DNA from: Coleofasciculus sp. S288
GTDB taxonomy: Bacteria > Cyanobacteriota > Cyanobacteriia > Cyanobacteriales > Coleofasciculaceae
Direction of reading: 5' to 3'
NCBI GenBank assembly: GCA_020216575.1
Contig: JAIUYC010000010.1
Coordinates: 1 to 13,267 of the forward strand
Length of the DNA stretch: 13,267 nt
Shown here: one piece after another, positions 6,233 through 13,166 of the stretch
How positions within the stretch are numbered: the stretch's first letter is position 1
How the letters are laid out: the number at the start of each line of letters is the position of its first letter
Made by a program: the position numbers and the translations under genes
Notes under the pieces: generated by a model
Seen by the model: only the letters and a program-made list of their open reading frames with translations
What the model was told of the DNA's origin: nothing
The model's database searches: none

Positions 6233-8197
6233 TTAACTACAAACTACAACCTCTACCGATGAACTGATGTACCCTGCAAATTTGCCATCCGGCGTAAAAC
6301 GAGGCTTGCCAGTAGTGAGAAACTGGACATATTCGCTATCATGGCGTCGGAGACGATAGTGCAGTTTAAATTCTCGTCGATCGTCAAAGGCAGCCGTGTA
6401 GATGGCAAGGCAACACTCTTGGTCTTCCGGATGGACGCTATTGATCCAGCCATCACCGAGTCCCTGTTCTAGTGTTTGTCCGGTGAACTCTAGCCATTTT
6501 TGGTTGAGATAAGTACAGCACTGCTCCGTGTCAGAAATCCAAATCATCACGGGAAGCATATCGACCATCAAATGAAACTGCTCTTCACTTTCCTGTAAAA
6601 TTGTCTTCGCCTGTTTGTGTTCTGTGATTTCATGCTGAATTGCAACCCAGTGAGTGACTTGACCGCGTTTGTTTGCCACGGGTACAACATTTAGCTCAAC
6701 CCAGAACTCCGAACCGTCTTTGCGGTAATTGAGCAATTCCACCTGAATGGATTCCTGGCGCGAGAGTGCTGTCCGAATTTTGTCCAATTGGGCGCGGTCT
6801 GTCTTCGGTCCTTGCAGGATGCGTGGTGACTGACCGATCGCTTCAGCAATGTCATACCCGGTAATATTTGTAAAGGCTTTGTTGACATATAGAAGTTTTG
6901 GACCTGGCTTATCCAACTGTCCGGCTTCGGTGATTAAAATTCCGTCTTTGGTACTCTTAACGGCTGTCTCTAAGAGCCGCAGGCGTTCCTCGGCCTGCTT
7001 GCGTGCTGTAATATCGCGGACGAAACTCAACGAGACTAAGCGATCGCGGTATTCGATGATCCGAGAACTGATTTCAACTTGTATTTCTGTACCGTCCTTG
7101 CGCCGGAGTGAGTGATCAAAGATAATACTGCCCGTTGCTTGTAGCTGCTGGTTTATCTTCCGTTGACGGGCTTCAGTGACGGGCACATCAATATCCCGGG
7201 TTGTTAGTTTGAGGAGTTCCTGACGAGTGTAGCCTAGTCGCCGTGCCGCATTCTGGTTGGCATCTAAGAGTCGGCTGGTTGATAAATCAATGATAAAGAT
7301 TGAGTCGTTAGCGTATTCAAATAAGTGACGGTAATTGGCTTCTGATTCCCTCAACGAATTTTCGACCTGGTTGCGCTGAGTGATATCTCTTGCCGTGCAA
7401 ATTACAGCTTCGACGCTACCGCTGACACTGAGGATCGGGCTGAGGATGTACTCGTAGTCCCGAAACCCGTTGATGGTTGGGTAGCTGAACTCATTGGTGA
7501 TGGGTCGCCTTGTGGCAAACACCACTTCCCGTTGAGTGTCCAGTTCCATAATCTCTGGCGGTAAATCGAGCTGCTGCCACGTCTTGCCTAAAATATGACG
7601 CTGCTGCAATCCGAATAATTGAGCCATTGCCAAGTTTGCATAGGTGAAGCGCCCCATTCGGTCGAGGACACAAATGGGGTCGGGAGAAGCGGAGAGTACT
7701 TGGTCGAAAATCCTTGCTTGCTGCTCAATCCGGGCTGCTAGCTCTTGCAGTTCCTCGTCATCGGGTTTGCCTTCAATGGTGTGGCGCTTTAGTTCTTGCT
7801 TGATGGCTTCACTCGCCGCTGCTCCGGCTTCACTCGCCCCCATTGTCTTTGCATAGGTTCTCCAAGGCAGAAAGGAGTTGGTGGTCGTCAAGGCTTTGTC
7901 AGGGACGGACTGTTTCAGGGTTGAGTTGAGCTGGCTGAGTTGAGGCTCTGAGCGTTGCACTTGAGTCAGTTGAGTCAGTCGTTCGGTCAGCGTCGTGAAT
8001 TTGCCTTCTAACTCACTTAGCTGTCCCTGAAGTTCTTCAACTGTCGCTGGGCGCGGTTCGCTAGGAGGAAAGCCAAACGCTTGTCTTAATGCCTCAACCA
8101 CTACGGCTGTGCGATCGCGACCCGTCGCCTCAGCCCGAGACCGGATCTCCTGAATCAGGTCTTCCGGAAGTCTAAAAGTCGCTATCTTACTGACCAT
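6233..8197 (-). CDS. RHH DNA-binding, coiled-coil, four-PAS sensor protein
   Basis: This 654-residue protein begins with a ribbon-helix-helix (CopG/Arc-type) domain at 4-43: strand KIATFRL, then PEDLIQEIRSRAEATGRD and the second helix TAVVVEALRQAFG. A leucine-rich coiled coil follows at about 52-80 (VEELQGQLSELEGKF), then a linker. Four PAS domains lie at about 162-275, 285-400, 405-530 and 535-650, the first three ending in PAC-type D-I-T or E-I-T motifs. PAS3 carries GQSPRILQG, the LOV-like GxNCRxLQG pattern with Pro in place of the photoactive Cys, so it should not form a flavin adduct. No histidine kinase, GGDEF, EAL or cyclase domain is present; the frame stops right after PAS4. The RHH domain is therefore the only candidate output. 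GGAG (complement of 8205-8208) lies 7 nt before the ATG. Ligands and target genes are unknown. A lost C-terminal kinase is possible, but no remnant follows. Confidence 0.85.
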   Translation of the reverse strand: MVSKIATFRLPEDLIQEIRSRAEATGRDRTAVVVEALRQAFGFPPSEPRPATVEELQGQLSELEGKFTTLTERLTQLTQVQRSEPQLSQLNSTLKQSVPDKALTTTNSFLPWRTYAKTMGASEAGAAASEAIKQELKRHTIEGKPDDEELQELAARIEQQARIFDQVLSASPDPICVLDRMGRFTYANLAMAQLFGLQQRHILGKTWQQLDLPPEIMELDTQREVVFATRRPITNEFSYPTINGFRDYEYILSPILSVSGSVEAVICTARDITQRNQVENSLRESEANYRHLFEYANDSIFIIDLSTSRLLDANQNAARRLGYTRQELLKLTTRDIDVPVTEARQRKINQQLQATGSIIFDHSLRRKDGTEIQVEISSRIIEYRDRLVSLSFVRDITARKQAEERLRLLETAVKSTKDGILITEAGQLDKPGPKLLYVNKAFTNITGYDIAEAIGQSPRILQGPKTDRAQLDKIRTALSRQESIQVELLNYRKDGSEFWVELNVVPVANKRGQVTHWVAIQHEITEHKQAKTILQESEEQFHLMVDMLPVMIWISDTEQCCTYLNQKWLEFTGQTLEQGLGDGWINSVHPEDQECCLAIYTAAFDDRREFKLHYRLRRHDSEYVQFLTTGKPRFTPDGKFAGYISSSVEVVVCS

Positions 8198-8690
8198 TGT
8201 TTAACTCCACTTTCTGCCCTACGAACTATCACATCTATTTTGTCAAAGCAATATAAACGCGCTGATAACCCAAATAGGCTCTGAGTTACAGCCTTTTTTT
8301 TTCATGAGCCACCCCGATATGCTGAACTGAAAGATATCTGAGCGCGTCCTGCTGAACTATCTTCAACAAGGTTGTACTCTGCTTTGCTGCGATCGCTCGG
8401 TAGCGTAGCGGCAGCCATGCCAAACGTGCTTGCTTCACCAACGCTGACGCTAGCACAGACCTATTCCCAGTCCGTTGTCCAGTGGCTTTCGTTTTCAATT
8501 CTTTATTCGATAAGCGTTTTAGATTTTCCCTCCCCCCTACTGAAAAATGCTCTACTGTGTGAATCGAGAGGGGAGAATGTGGGATAATATAATACTTCAA
8601 TTTCCACTACGTCCTTACATTATTAACAAAATTGAGACAATCTGCCCTAAACCCATTGGATGATTTGAGAGCTTGAAAGAATTGTGACGA
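8198..8690. other. Repeat-bearing spacer upstream of the PAS gene, no gene supported
   Basis: About 490 bp. Open frames on both strands here have no ribosome sites or family features. The region holds a HIP1 site (8389-8396) followed by GGTAGCGTAGCGGC, a common cyanobacterial repeat motif. It also has a short hairpin AGGCT/AGCCT followed by nine T residues (about 8276-8302) and a CTAT-N5-CTAT pair (8226-8238) just upstream of the RHH-PAS gene. A TTGACA in minus orientation (complement of 8241-8246) has no good -10 partner. Confidence 0.35.
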
Positions 8691-8693
8691 GAA

Positions 8694-8718
8694 ATCCCAG
8701 TCCTTTAGGGATTGGGAT
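8694..8718 (+). repeat. Isolated hairpin resembling an IS200/IS605 element end
   Basis: ATCCCAGTCC (8694-8703) pairs with GGATTGGGAT (8709-8718) across a TTTAG loop, with one G-T wobble. A GAAATCCC...TCCTTTAGG...GGGAT hairpin is the kind of structure found at the right end of cyanobacterial IS200/IS605 elements, just after tnpB. No tnpA or tnpB remnant is recognisable beside it, so the assignment is tentative. A plain terminator-like fold is the alternative. Confidence 0.3.
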
Positions 8719-8975
8719 GAAGGCTCAGCTAGCCTTTTGCTCACTATACTCTCGTCGCTCTCTGGAGATTACGGCTTTCTTTATCTCAGAAGAGTTTTTC
8801 TAACTCTGGGGGCTACTGCGATTGCGATCATACTCTTTAACCCTATAAGTATTGACAATACTACTTTATTGTGGCAAAGGCAACTGTAACGAACCTCAGT
8901 AAAATTACGGGGATCGCTACCAGTGCTTCAAACTTCTTAACCTTCATATCCAGCGGAAAGGAAGCTTCATCCCCT

Positions 8976-9068
8976 CAGGACTTACGCAAAGAAAGTCTCT
9001 CAAGCATCAATGGTAGGGGCATGGCATGCCATGCCCCTACCAGATGTGGGGTCTGTGCGTAAGTCCTG
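8976..9068. mobile_element. MITE: 13-bp perfect TIRs, 5-bp target duplication
   Basis: CAGGACTTACGCA (8976-8988) is exactly reverse-complemented at 9056-9068, bounding a 93-bp element. It is flanked on both sides by CCCCT (8971-8975 and 9069-9073), the expected target-site duplication. Inside lies a perfect 32-bp palindrome (9011-9042) with half-site TGGTAGGGGCATGGCA, so each strand can fold fully. The element has no room for a transposase and must be moved in trans. AGGACTTACGCA is, from memory, a frequent terminus of cyanobacterial insertion sequences. Confidence 0.8.
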
Positions 9069-9103
9069 CCCCTTCTAGATGAGGGGGAAAGCTGTCGCCG
9101 GGG

Positions 9104-9131
9104 TTAGTGGTTAGTGGTTAGTAGTTAGCAG
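9104..9131 (+). repeat. Heptamer STRR array (TTAGTGG-type, four units)
   Basis: Four tandem 7-mers: TTAGTGG, TTAGTGG, TTAGTAG, TTAGCAG. These are short tandemly repeated repetitive sequences typical of filamentous cyanobacteria. Parts of the array have complementary copies downstream. GGGTTAGTGG (9101-9110) pairs with 9173-9182, and GTTAGTAGTTAG (9117-9128) pairs exactly with 9259-9270. The region up to the tRNA terminator can therefore fold back on itself. A GGAGCT/AGCTCC hairpin lies between at about 9186-9203. Confidence 0.65.
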
Positions 9132-9270
9132 GGGATTATTTGAATTCTTGCGTTAAATTTTGCCCTTGTTTCCCACTAACCCGGGGGAGCTGGGGAAGCT
9201 CCTGGAGGCAGAGGGGAGGAATTTTCATTCTTTCTTTGTGCACGACAGCGCATGGCGTCTAACTACTAAC

Positions 9271-9299
9271 AAAGCCTCGCCCATAAGGGGCGAGGCTTT
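9271..9299 (-). terminator. Intrinsic terminator after tRNA-Ala
   Basis: A perfect 12-bp GC-rich stem, AAAGCCTCGCCC (9271-9282) with GGGCGAGGCTTT (9288-9299), has a 5-nt loop. It begins 11 bp beyond the tRNA 3' end. In the minus transcript the stem is followed by GTTAG, with T residues already in the stem base. On the plus strand it is followed by TACTTT, so it may stop transcription in both directions. Confidence 0.75.
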
Positions 9300-9310
9300 T
9301 ACTTTCCTGA

Positions 9311-9383
9311 TGGAGCTAAGCGGATTCGAACCGCTGACCCCCTCAATGCCATTGAGGTGCTCTACCAACTGAGCTATAACCCC
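9311..9383 (-). tRNA. tRNA-Ala (anticodon GGC)
   Basis: A complete 73-nt cloverleaf is read on the minus strand from 9383. The acceptor arm is GGGGTTA with TAGCTCC, including the G3:U70 wobble that identifies alanine tRNAs. The D arm is GCTC/GAGC. The anticodon stem CCTCA/TGAGG encloses loop ATGGCAT, giving anticodon GGC (reads GCC/GCU). The T arm is AGCGG/CCGCT with TTCGAAT, and the discriminator base is A. The 3' CCA is not encoded and must be added after transcription. Confidence 0.96.
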
Positions 9384-9397
9384 GTACTGCGTATTCT

Positions 9398-9427
9398 ACG
9401 ATACCTTAATAACATCTCGTTCGTCAA
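9398..9427 (-). promoter_or_regulatory. Candidate tRNA-Ala promoter
   Basis: In minus orientation, TTGACG (complement of 9422-9427) lies 18 bp before TATCGT (complement of 9398-9403), 14 nt ahead of the tRNA 5' end. A TAGAAT (complement of 9393-9398) is an alternative -10 element but is spaced 23 bp from the -35. The match to a sigma-70-type promoter is fair, not strong. Confidence 0.4.
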
Positions 9428-9455
9428 GTTATACCAAGAAGCAACGTCCTCTCGA

Positions 9456-9668
9456 TCAGTAAAACGGGACGGAAGATTGAGCGGTATGAGTCAGATAGCA
9501 AACGTAGCTGTTCATTAAAAAATAAACCACCAACATGGCTGCGGCTGAGAGCGCTACTAGCGTGCCAGCCAGCATCAAGGAGAATTCTTTGTTGTCGAAG
9601 GCTTCCTGCATGAGGTGCAACGACCAAGCTACCAAAGCAACATCAAAAATTAGAATAGCAATCAACAT
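9456..9668 (-). CDS. Small two-helix membrane protein, hypothetical
   Basis: This 70-residue protein has two evident transmembrane helices, about residues 2-19 (LIAILIFDVALVAWSLHL) and 30-53 (LMLAGTLVALSAAAMLVVYF). They are joined by a short acidic loop, MQEAFDNKEFS. The even hydrophobic composition and the conserved-looking loop argue for a real gene. It sits on the same strand as hisF upstream and tRNA-Ala downstream, about 120 bp and 70 bp away. No good ribosome site precedes the ATG at 9668; the start is chosen because it opens directly into the first helix. I recall similar small proteins in cyanobacteria but cannot name a family or function. Confidence 0.65.
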   Translation of the reverse strand: MLIAILIFDVALVAWSLHLMQEAFDNKEFSLMLAGTLVALSAAAMLVVYFLMNSYVCYLTHTAQSSVPFY

Positions 9669-9700
9669 AATTTACGAAATGTAACAGTTCATATATTCTA

Positions 9701-9748
9701 GCAGCCGCCTCAATGGCTGCACACAATCTAACGGTGTGCTGCTACACC
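9701..9748 (-). terminator. Paired stem-loops after hisF
   Basis: Two small hairpins lie 40-90 bp beyond the hisF stop: GGTGT (9733-9737) with ACACC (9744-9748), and GCAGCC (9701-9706) with GGCTGC (9715-9720). Neither has a T-run. They probably mark the 3' end of the hisF transcript and separate it from the small membrane-protein gene. Confidence 0.35.
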
Positions 9749-9787
9749 ATAAAAATTAATGATTTTGCAAGAAATTGCTAATGAACG

Positions 9788-10558
9788 TTACGACAGGCGC
9801 ACGGGAACTTGGTGTTTTGCTAAGTAAGTTTTAATTTGTGAGACACTCAATTGCCCGTAATGGAGAAGAGAAGCAAGAAGAGCAGCTTCAGCTTTACCGT
9901 CAGTTAGTGCTTCATGAATATGAGCGCAGGTACCCGCGCCACCGGAGGCAATAACGGGAATTTGCACTTGTTCTGCAATAGTGCGCGTCAGTTCTAAGTC
10001 ATATCCTGCCTGGGTTCCATCCGCATCCATGCTGGTAACGAGTAGTTCGCCAGCACCGCGTTGTTCGACTTCTTTTGCCCAGAGGATGGCGTCTTTTCCT
10101 GTGTTTTCCCGTCCCCCCCGAACATAAACATCCCACCCTGGATTATTCGGCTCTTGGCGGCGGCGGGCATCAATAGCAACCACAATGCACTGATTGCCAA
10201 AGCGATCGCTCGCTTGATTTATAAAATTGGGATCGCGCACGGCGGACGAATTAATGCTAACTTTATCCGCTCCTGCTCTTAACAAGAATTTAATTGTTTC
10301 TAAGGATTGGATACCGCCGCCCACAGTTAAAGGAATAAAAACTTGTTCCGCCGTGCGGTAGACAACATCAATAATAATGTCTCGGTCTTCGTGAGTCGCG
10401 GTAATATCCAGAAACACCAGTTCATCCGCCCCCGCATCGTTATATGCTTGAGCCAGTTCTACCGGATCGCCCGCATCTTGAAGATTAACGAAATTGACTC
10501 CCTTAACAACCCGCCCAGCGTTTACGTCCAAGCAAGGTAAGATTCGTTTAGCTAGCAT
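9788..10558 (-). CDS. hisF: Imidazole glycerol phosphate synthase, cyclase subunit HisF
   Basis: HisF is the cyclase half of the HisFH complex. With ammonia from HisH it converts PRFAR to imidazole glycerol phosphate and AICAR, in cytosolic histidine biosynthesis. The 256-residue length is normal for the family. The start [12 protein letters not shown] places catalytic Asp11, and VVAIDARR places Asp130, the two acid-base residues. The phosphate-binding loops LTVGGGI near 78-83 and VIASGGAG near 222-229 are intact, as is [14 protein letters not shown] with the second-half aspartate. GAGG lies about 10 nt before the ATG, directly beside a heptamer array. No other his genes adjoin it, as is usual for the scattered his genes of cyanobacteria. 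It diverges from ruvB across 169 bp. Confidence 0.97.
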   Translation of the reverse strand: MLAKRILPCLDVNAGRVVKGVNFVNLQDAGDPVELAQAYNDAGADELVFLDITATHEDRDIIIDVVYRTAEQVFIPLTVGGGIQSLETIKFLLRAGADKVSINSSAVRDPNFINQASDRFGNQCIVVAIDARRRQEPNNPGWDVYVRGGRENTGKDAILWAKEVEQRGAGELLVTSMDADGTQAGYDLELTRTIAEQVQIPVIASGGAGTCAHIHEALTDGKAEAALLASLLHYGQLSVSQIKTYLAKHQVPVRLS

Positions 10559-10571
10559 TGCTCTGTGTCCT

Positions 10572-10599
10572 CAGTCATTGGTCATTCGTCATTAGTCAT
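10572..10599. repeat. Heptamer STRR array A (NNGTCAT-type, four units)
   Basis: Four 7-mers: CAGTCAT, TGGTCAT, TCGTCAT, TAGTCAT. The array lies 13 bp upstream of the hisF start, touching its ribosome site, and is oriented opposite to array B beside ruvB. Confidence 0.75.
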
Positions 10600-10683
10600 G
10601 AGTGCGCAAATTGGGAGGTGGAAGAGCGATCGCGATCAATGACTAACAATTCTTATCATTCATAACTCATAATTTACATTTTG

Positions 10684-10725
10684 TGACCAATGACCGATGA
10701 CCAATGATCAATGACTAATAGTTAA
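10684..10725. repeat. Heptamer STRR array B (TGACCAA-type, six units)
   Basis: Six 7-mers: TGACCAA, TGACCGA, TGACCAA, TGATCAA, TGACTAA, TAGTTAA. The array ends 2 bp before the ruvB ATG, so it fills the place where a ribosome site would be. It is largely the reverse complement of array A. The two can pair in single-stranded DNA or RNA around a HIP1-containing loop. Confidence 0.75.
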
Positions 10726-10727
10726 TC

Positions 10728-11819
10728 ATGGCGATAACTTCCTTTAAACAACAGTTTCAAGAGCCAGATCGGCAACCCAAGTCAAGCAAGAAAACAAAGG
10801 GGCGTCGCGATCGCAAACCCAAAACCGAAGAGGATGAGCTGTTGCTAGCCACTGCCCTGTCGGACGAAACTGGCAACCAAGACGAGGGCATCCGACCCCA
10901 ACGGTTGGCGGACTACATTGGGCAAAGAGAGTTAAAGAGTGTTCTGGACATTGCTATTGGTGCGGCGAAAGCGAGAAATGAGTCATTAGATCACCTACTG
11001 TTGTATGGTCCGCCGGGACTGGGGAAAACAACCATGTCGCTGATTCTGGCAACAGAAATGGGGGTCAACTGCAAAATTACCGCCGCGCCGGCTTTAGAGC
11101 GTCCACGAGATATTGTGGGACTGTTGGTGAACCTGAAACCAGGAGATGTGTTGTTTATTGACGAAATCCATCGGCTATCGCGGATAACGGAGGAGTTGCT
11201 GTATCCAGCAATGGAGGATTATCGGTTAGATATCACGATTGGTAAGGGTCAAACCGCTCGGACTCGTAGTATTCCACTACCGCCGTTTACCCTCGTAGGG
11301 GCAACGACACAGGTTGGGTCATTAACTTCGCCATTGCGCGATCGCTTTGGCATGATTCAACGCCTGCGCTTCTACGAACCCGATGAACTCAGTTTAATTG
11401 TGCAACGAACAGCTGAGCTTCTGAAAGTACCGCTAATGACAGAGGGGGCGGATGAAATTGCCCGTCGTTCCCGTGGAACCCCTCGCATTGCCAACCGACT
11501 CCTGAAACGAGTGCGAGATTACGCTCAGGTTAAGAAGTATGACCCAATTAACCAGGAGGTCGCAGCAGAAGCGTTGGAAGTTTTCAATGTAGACCCGATG
11601 GGTTTAGATTGGACAGACCGACTGGTGCTGAGTACGATGATTGAACAATTCAATGGGGGACCGGTGGGTTTGGAGGCTGTGGCGTCGGCGACAGGAGAAG
11701 ATGCTCAAACCATTGAGGAAGTTTATGAACCTTATCTGTTGCAGATTGGTTATCTGCACCGGACACCTCGCGGTCGCGTTGCTACAGCAGCAGCCCGGAA
11801 GCATTTGGGCTATGAGTAG
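10728..11819 (+). CDS. ruvB: Holliday junction branch-migration ATPase RuvB
   Basis: RuvB is the hexameric AAA+ motor that, with RuvA, drives branch migration of Holliday junctions in recombinational repair. The 363-residue protein has an extra basic, low-complexity N-terminus (1-52), as in other cyanobacterial RuvB proteins, and then [12 protein letters not shown]. Walker A GPPGLGKT is at 94-101, Walker B FIDEIH at 143-148, sensor 1 GATT at 191-194, the arginine-finger segment SPLRDRFG at 201-208, and sensor 2 in [12 protein letters not shown]. The C-terminal winged helix ends with [14 protein letters not shown]. All key residues are present. The ATG at 10728 has no Shine-Dalgarno and abuts the heptamer array, so translation may start by another mode. 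No ruvA or ruvC is adjacent. Confidence 0.97.
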   Translation: MAITSFKQQFQEPDRQPKSSKKTKGRRDRKPKTEEDELLLATALSDETGNQDEGIRPQRLADYIGQRELKSVLDIAIGAAKARNESLDHLLLYGPPGLGKTTMSLILATEMGVNCKITAAPALERPRDIVGLLVNLKPGDVLFIDEIHRLSRITEELLYPAMEDYRLDITIGKGQTARTRSIPLPPFTLVGATTQVGSLTSPLRDRFGMIQRLRFYEPDELSLIVQRTAELLKVPLMTEGADEIARRSRGTPRIANRLLKRVRDYAQVKKYDPINQEVAAEALEVFNVDPMGLDWTDRLVLSTMIEQFNGGPVGLEAVASATGEDAQTIEEVYEPYLLQIGYLHRTPRGRVATAAARKHLGYE

Positions 11820-11830
11820 GTAAGATTCAA

Positions 11831-11938
11831 GGACGCGGAGACGCGGGGAGTGGGGGACGCGGAGAGGGAATTCAGACTGCAAAGACCATCGAAAGTCCGG
11901 ATGCGGACTTGGAGATACAGCAAACGTTCCGCGTCCCC
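11831..11938. repeat. GACGCGG-type inverted repeat after ruvB
   Basis: GGACGCGGAG recurs at 11831 and 11855. GGGGACGCGGA (11853-11863) pairs perfectly with TCCGCGTCCCC (11928-11938). Inside, AAGTCCG (11893-11899) and CGGACTT (11904-11910) form a tight hairpin with a 4-nt loop. It starts 11 bp after the ruvB stop and may end the ruvB transcript. Intergenic repeats of this type are common in cyanobacteria. Confidence 0.55.
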
Positions 11939-11973
11939 ACGTCATCTTCGATGATTTTGAAAAGAATAATTGT

Positions 11974-12030
11974 GTAGGGGCGTTAGCGAAGCGATAGCGT
12001 GAAGCGAAGCTATAGCGAGCAACGAGCGTC
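11974..12030. repeat. GTAGGGGCG / AGCGAAGCGATAGCG intergenic repeat
   Basis: GTAGGGGCGTTAGCGAAGCG is followed by two imperfect copies of an AGCGAAGC-TAGCG unit. This is a typical cyanobacterial interspersed repeat that shares its GTAGGGGC start with the palindromes at 9011-9042 and 12213-12278. A related CTTCGCCC lies nearby at about 12083. No gene is seen in 11820-12314. Confidence 0.5.
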
Positions 12031-12212
12031 AGCATTCAGGCGTTATCGTATGGCATCTTACCCAAATATCTATATCTGAATGCTTCGCCCTTTGTGTCAA
12101 TTACGACAATTAATACCCCACCGCAAACAACGATTAATCCCATAACGGGAATGGTGCGATCGCATTTTTGGAGAAGATAGGACAAATTTGGCGTTATTTG
12201 TTGGTGGGGGCA

Positions 12213-12278
12213 GGGTGAAGCATTTGGATATCAATATTTACGGAATTGGCGAAATGTTATCGCCCAAATGCTTCACCC
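12213..12278. repeat. 66-bp unit with a perfect 15-bp inverted repeat
   Basis: GGGTGAAGCATTTGG (12213-12227) is exactly reverse-complemented at 12264-12278, with a 36-nt interior. The outer flanks (GGGGCA and CCTACAG) extend the symmetry imperfectly. It lies 36 bp past the end of the convergent Rpn gene and may act as its 3' hairpin. HIP1 sites flank it at 12156-12163 and 12292-12299. Confidence 0.6.
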
Positions 12279-12314
12279 CTACAGAAATCCTGCGATCGCT
12301 CCTCAATAACCTAC

Positions 12315-13166
12315 TCATTCTATCCCACGCTTCAACTCCTGAACTTCCTCAAGACTCAATCCCGTTGTTTGACTAATCATTTCTTCATCCAATACATCCA
12401 GAAGACGCTTGGCAATTTCCACTTGAGACTCTCTCATCCCCTGTTCTCTACCTTGTCTCATCGCCCTTCTAATCGCATTTCTCTGGTCATGAATATAGAT
12501 TTCCCGCTTCTCTAAATCCTCCAACTCTTCTCGCGTTAAGTTCGCTTGATTCGCCACTTCAAACGCCTTCTTAATTTCCGGTACACTTGCCATCGTCTCC
12601 GGCACACTCTCCAAACTTCTGGCACTCTTGATAAAATAAATCCACTTATCTGTCAGTGTCTCTAACTCCTCCAGTTCCTTATTAAATTTGGGCAACTCTA
12701 CAAACACTAACTCAATATCGTGAATTGGATAGTCAACTAAAAATTCCTTTTCCTTTAGCACAAAGCGAGAGATAAATTTATCGAGATTGTCGGACATCTC
12801 AAAATCAGTAATCGTCAGCGCAATCACTGGGTTGAGAAGTGTGTAATCTTCCCCGGAATCCAATTGAATCGAATAAGCTTTAGCCGCATTGTACAAAATT
12901 CGCTTTTCAAATCCCTCCACATTCAAGACTTGCATCTCAATAATCACGGTTTTGTTGCCCGTAATTTTTGCCCTTACATCTAAATAAGTATCTTTAATGC
13001 CCCGAATTCGAGGAGCTAGATAGGGGTTGAGGATTTCTAAGTCTTCGATAACCGGACGAGCGTTATAGAGGAGGGCGTTTAGGAAACTAATCAGAATATC
13101 TTTACTTTGCTCAGAACCAAAGATTTTTTTGAAAGCAAAATCAGTTTTGGGATTAATAAAAATCAT
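12315..13166 (-). CDS. Rpn-family / PD-(D/E)XK nuclease family putative transposase
   Basis: This 283-residue protein matches the Rpn/YhgA-like, PD-(D/E)XK nuclease family transposase group (PF12784), which is abundant in cyanobacteria. The start INPKTDFAFKKIFGSEQSK is the family hallmark. The nuclease core is TYLDVRAKITGNKTVIIEMQ, with Asp63, Glu77 and Gln79 (E-x-Q in place of the classic E-x-K). The middle segment LTDKWIYFIKSARSL and the C-terminal charged helix with QGREQGMRE, ending in TGLSLEEVQELKRGI, are also typical, so the gene looks complete. Characterised E. coli relatives are DNA nucleases that promote RecA-independent recombination; the role in cyanobacteria is unknown. No terminal repeats or target duplications surround it, so there is no sign that it mobilises itself. 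The ribosome site is weak. The 101 bp beyond its start, to the window end, hold no gene I can identify. Confidence 0.88.
   Translation of the reverse strand: MIFINPKTDFAFKKIFGSEQSKDILISFLNALLYNARPVIEDLEILNPYLAPRIRGIKDTYLDVRAKITGNKTVIIEMQVLNVEGFEKRILYNAAKAYSIQLDSGEDYTLLNPVIALTITDFEMSDNLDKFISRFVLKEKEFLVDYPIHDIELVFVELPKFNKELEELETLTDKWIYFIKSARSLESVPETMASVPEIKKAFEVANQANLTREELEDLEKREIYIHDQRNAIRRAMRQGREQGMRESQVEIAKRLLDVLDEEMISQTTGLSLEEVQELKRGIE

Noticed and set aside
8286..8600. 104-codon open frame on the minus strand and an overlapping 71-codon frame on the plus strand
   Set aside because: No ribosome site and no domain features. The frames run through a HIP1-type repeat and an A/T-run; likely chance.
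8971..9270. CRISPR array
   Set aside because: The repeats here are 7-mers or single inverted pairs, with no regular 25-40 bp repeats separated by unique spacers.
11604..12035. 143-codon minus-strand frame over the end of ruvB and the repeats beyond
   Set aside because: A shadow of ruvB and intergenic repeats, with no independent coding evidence.
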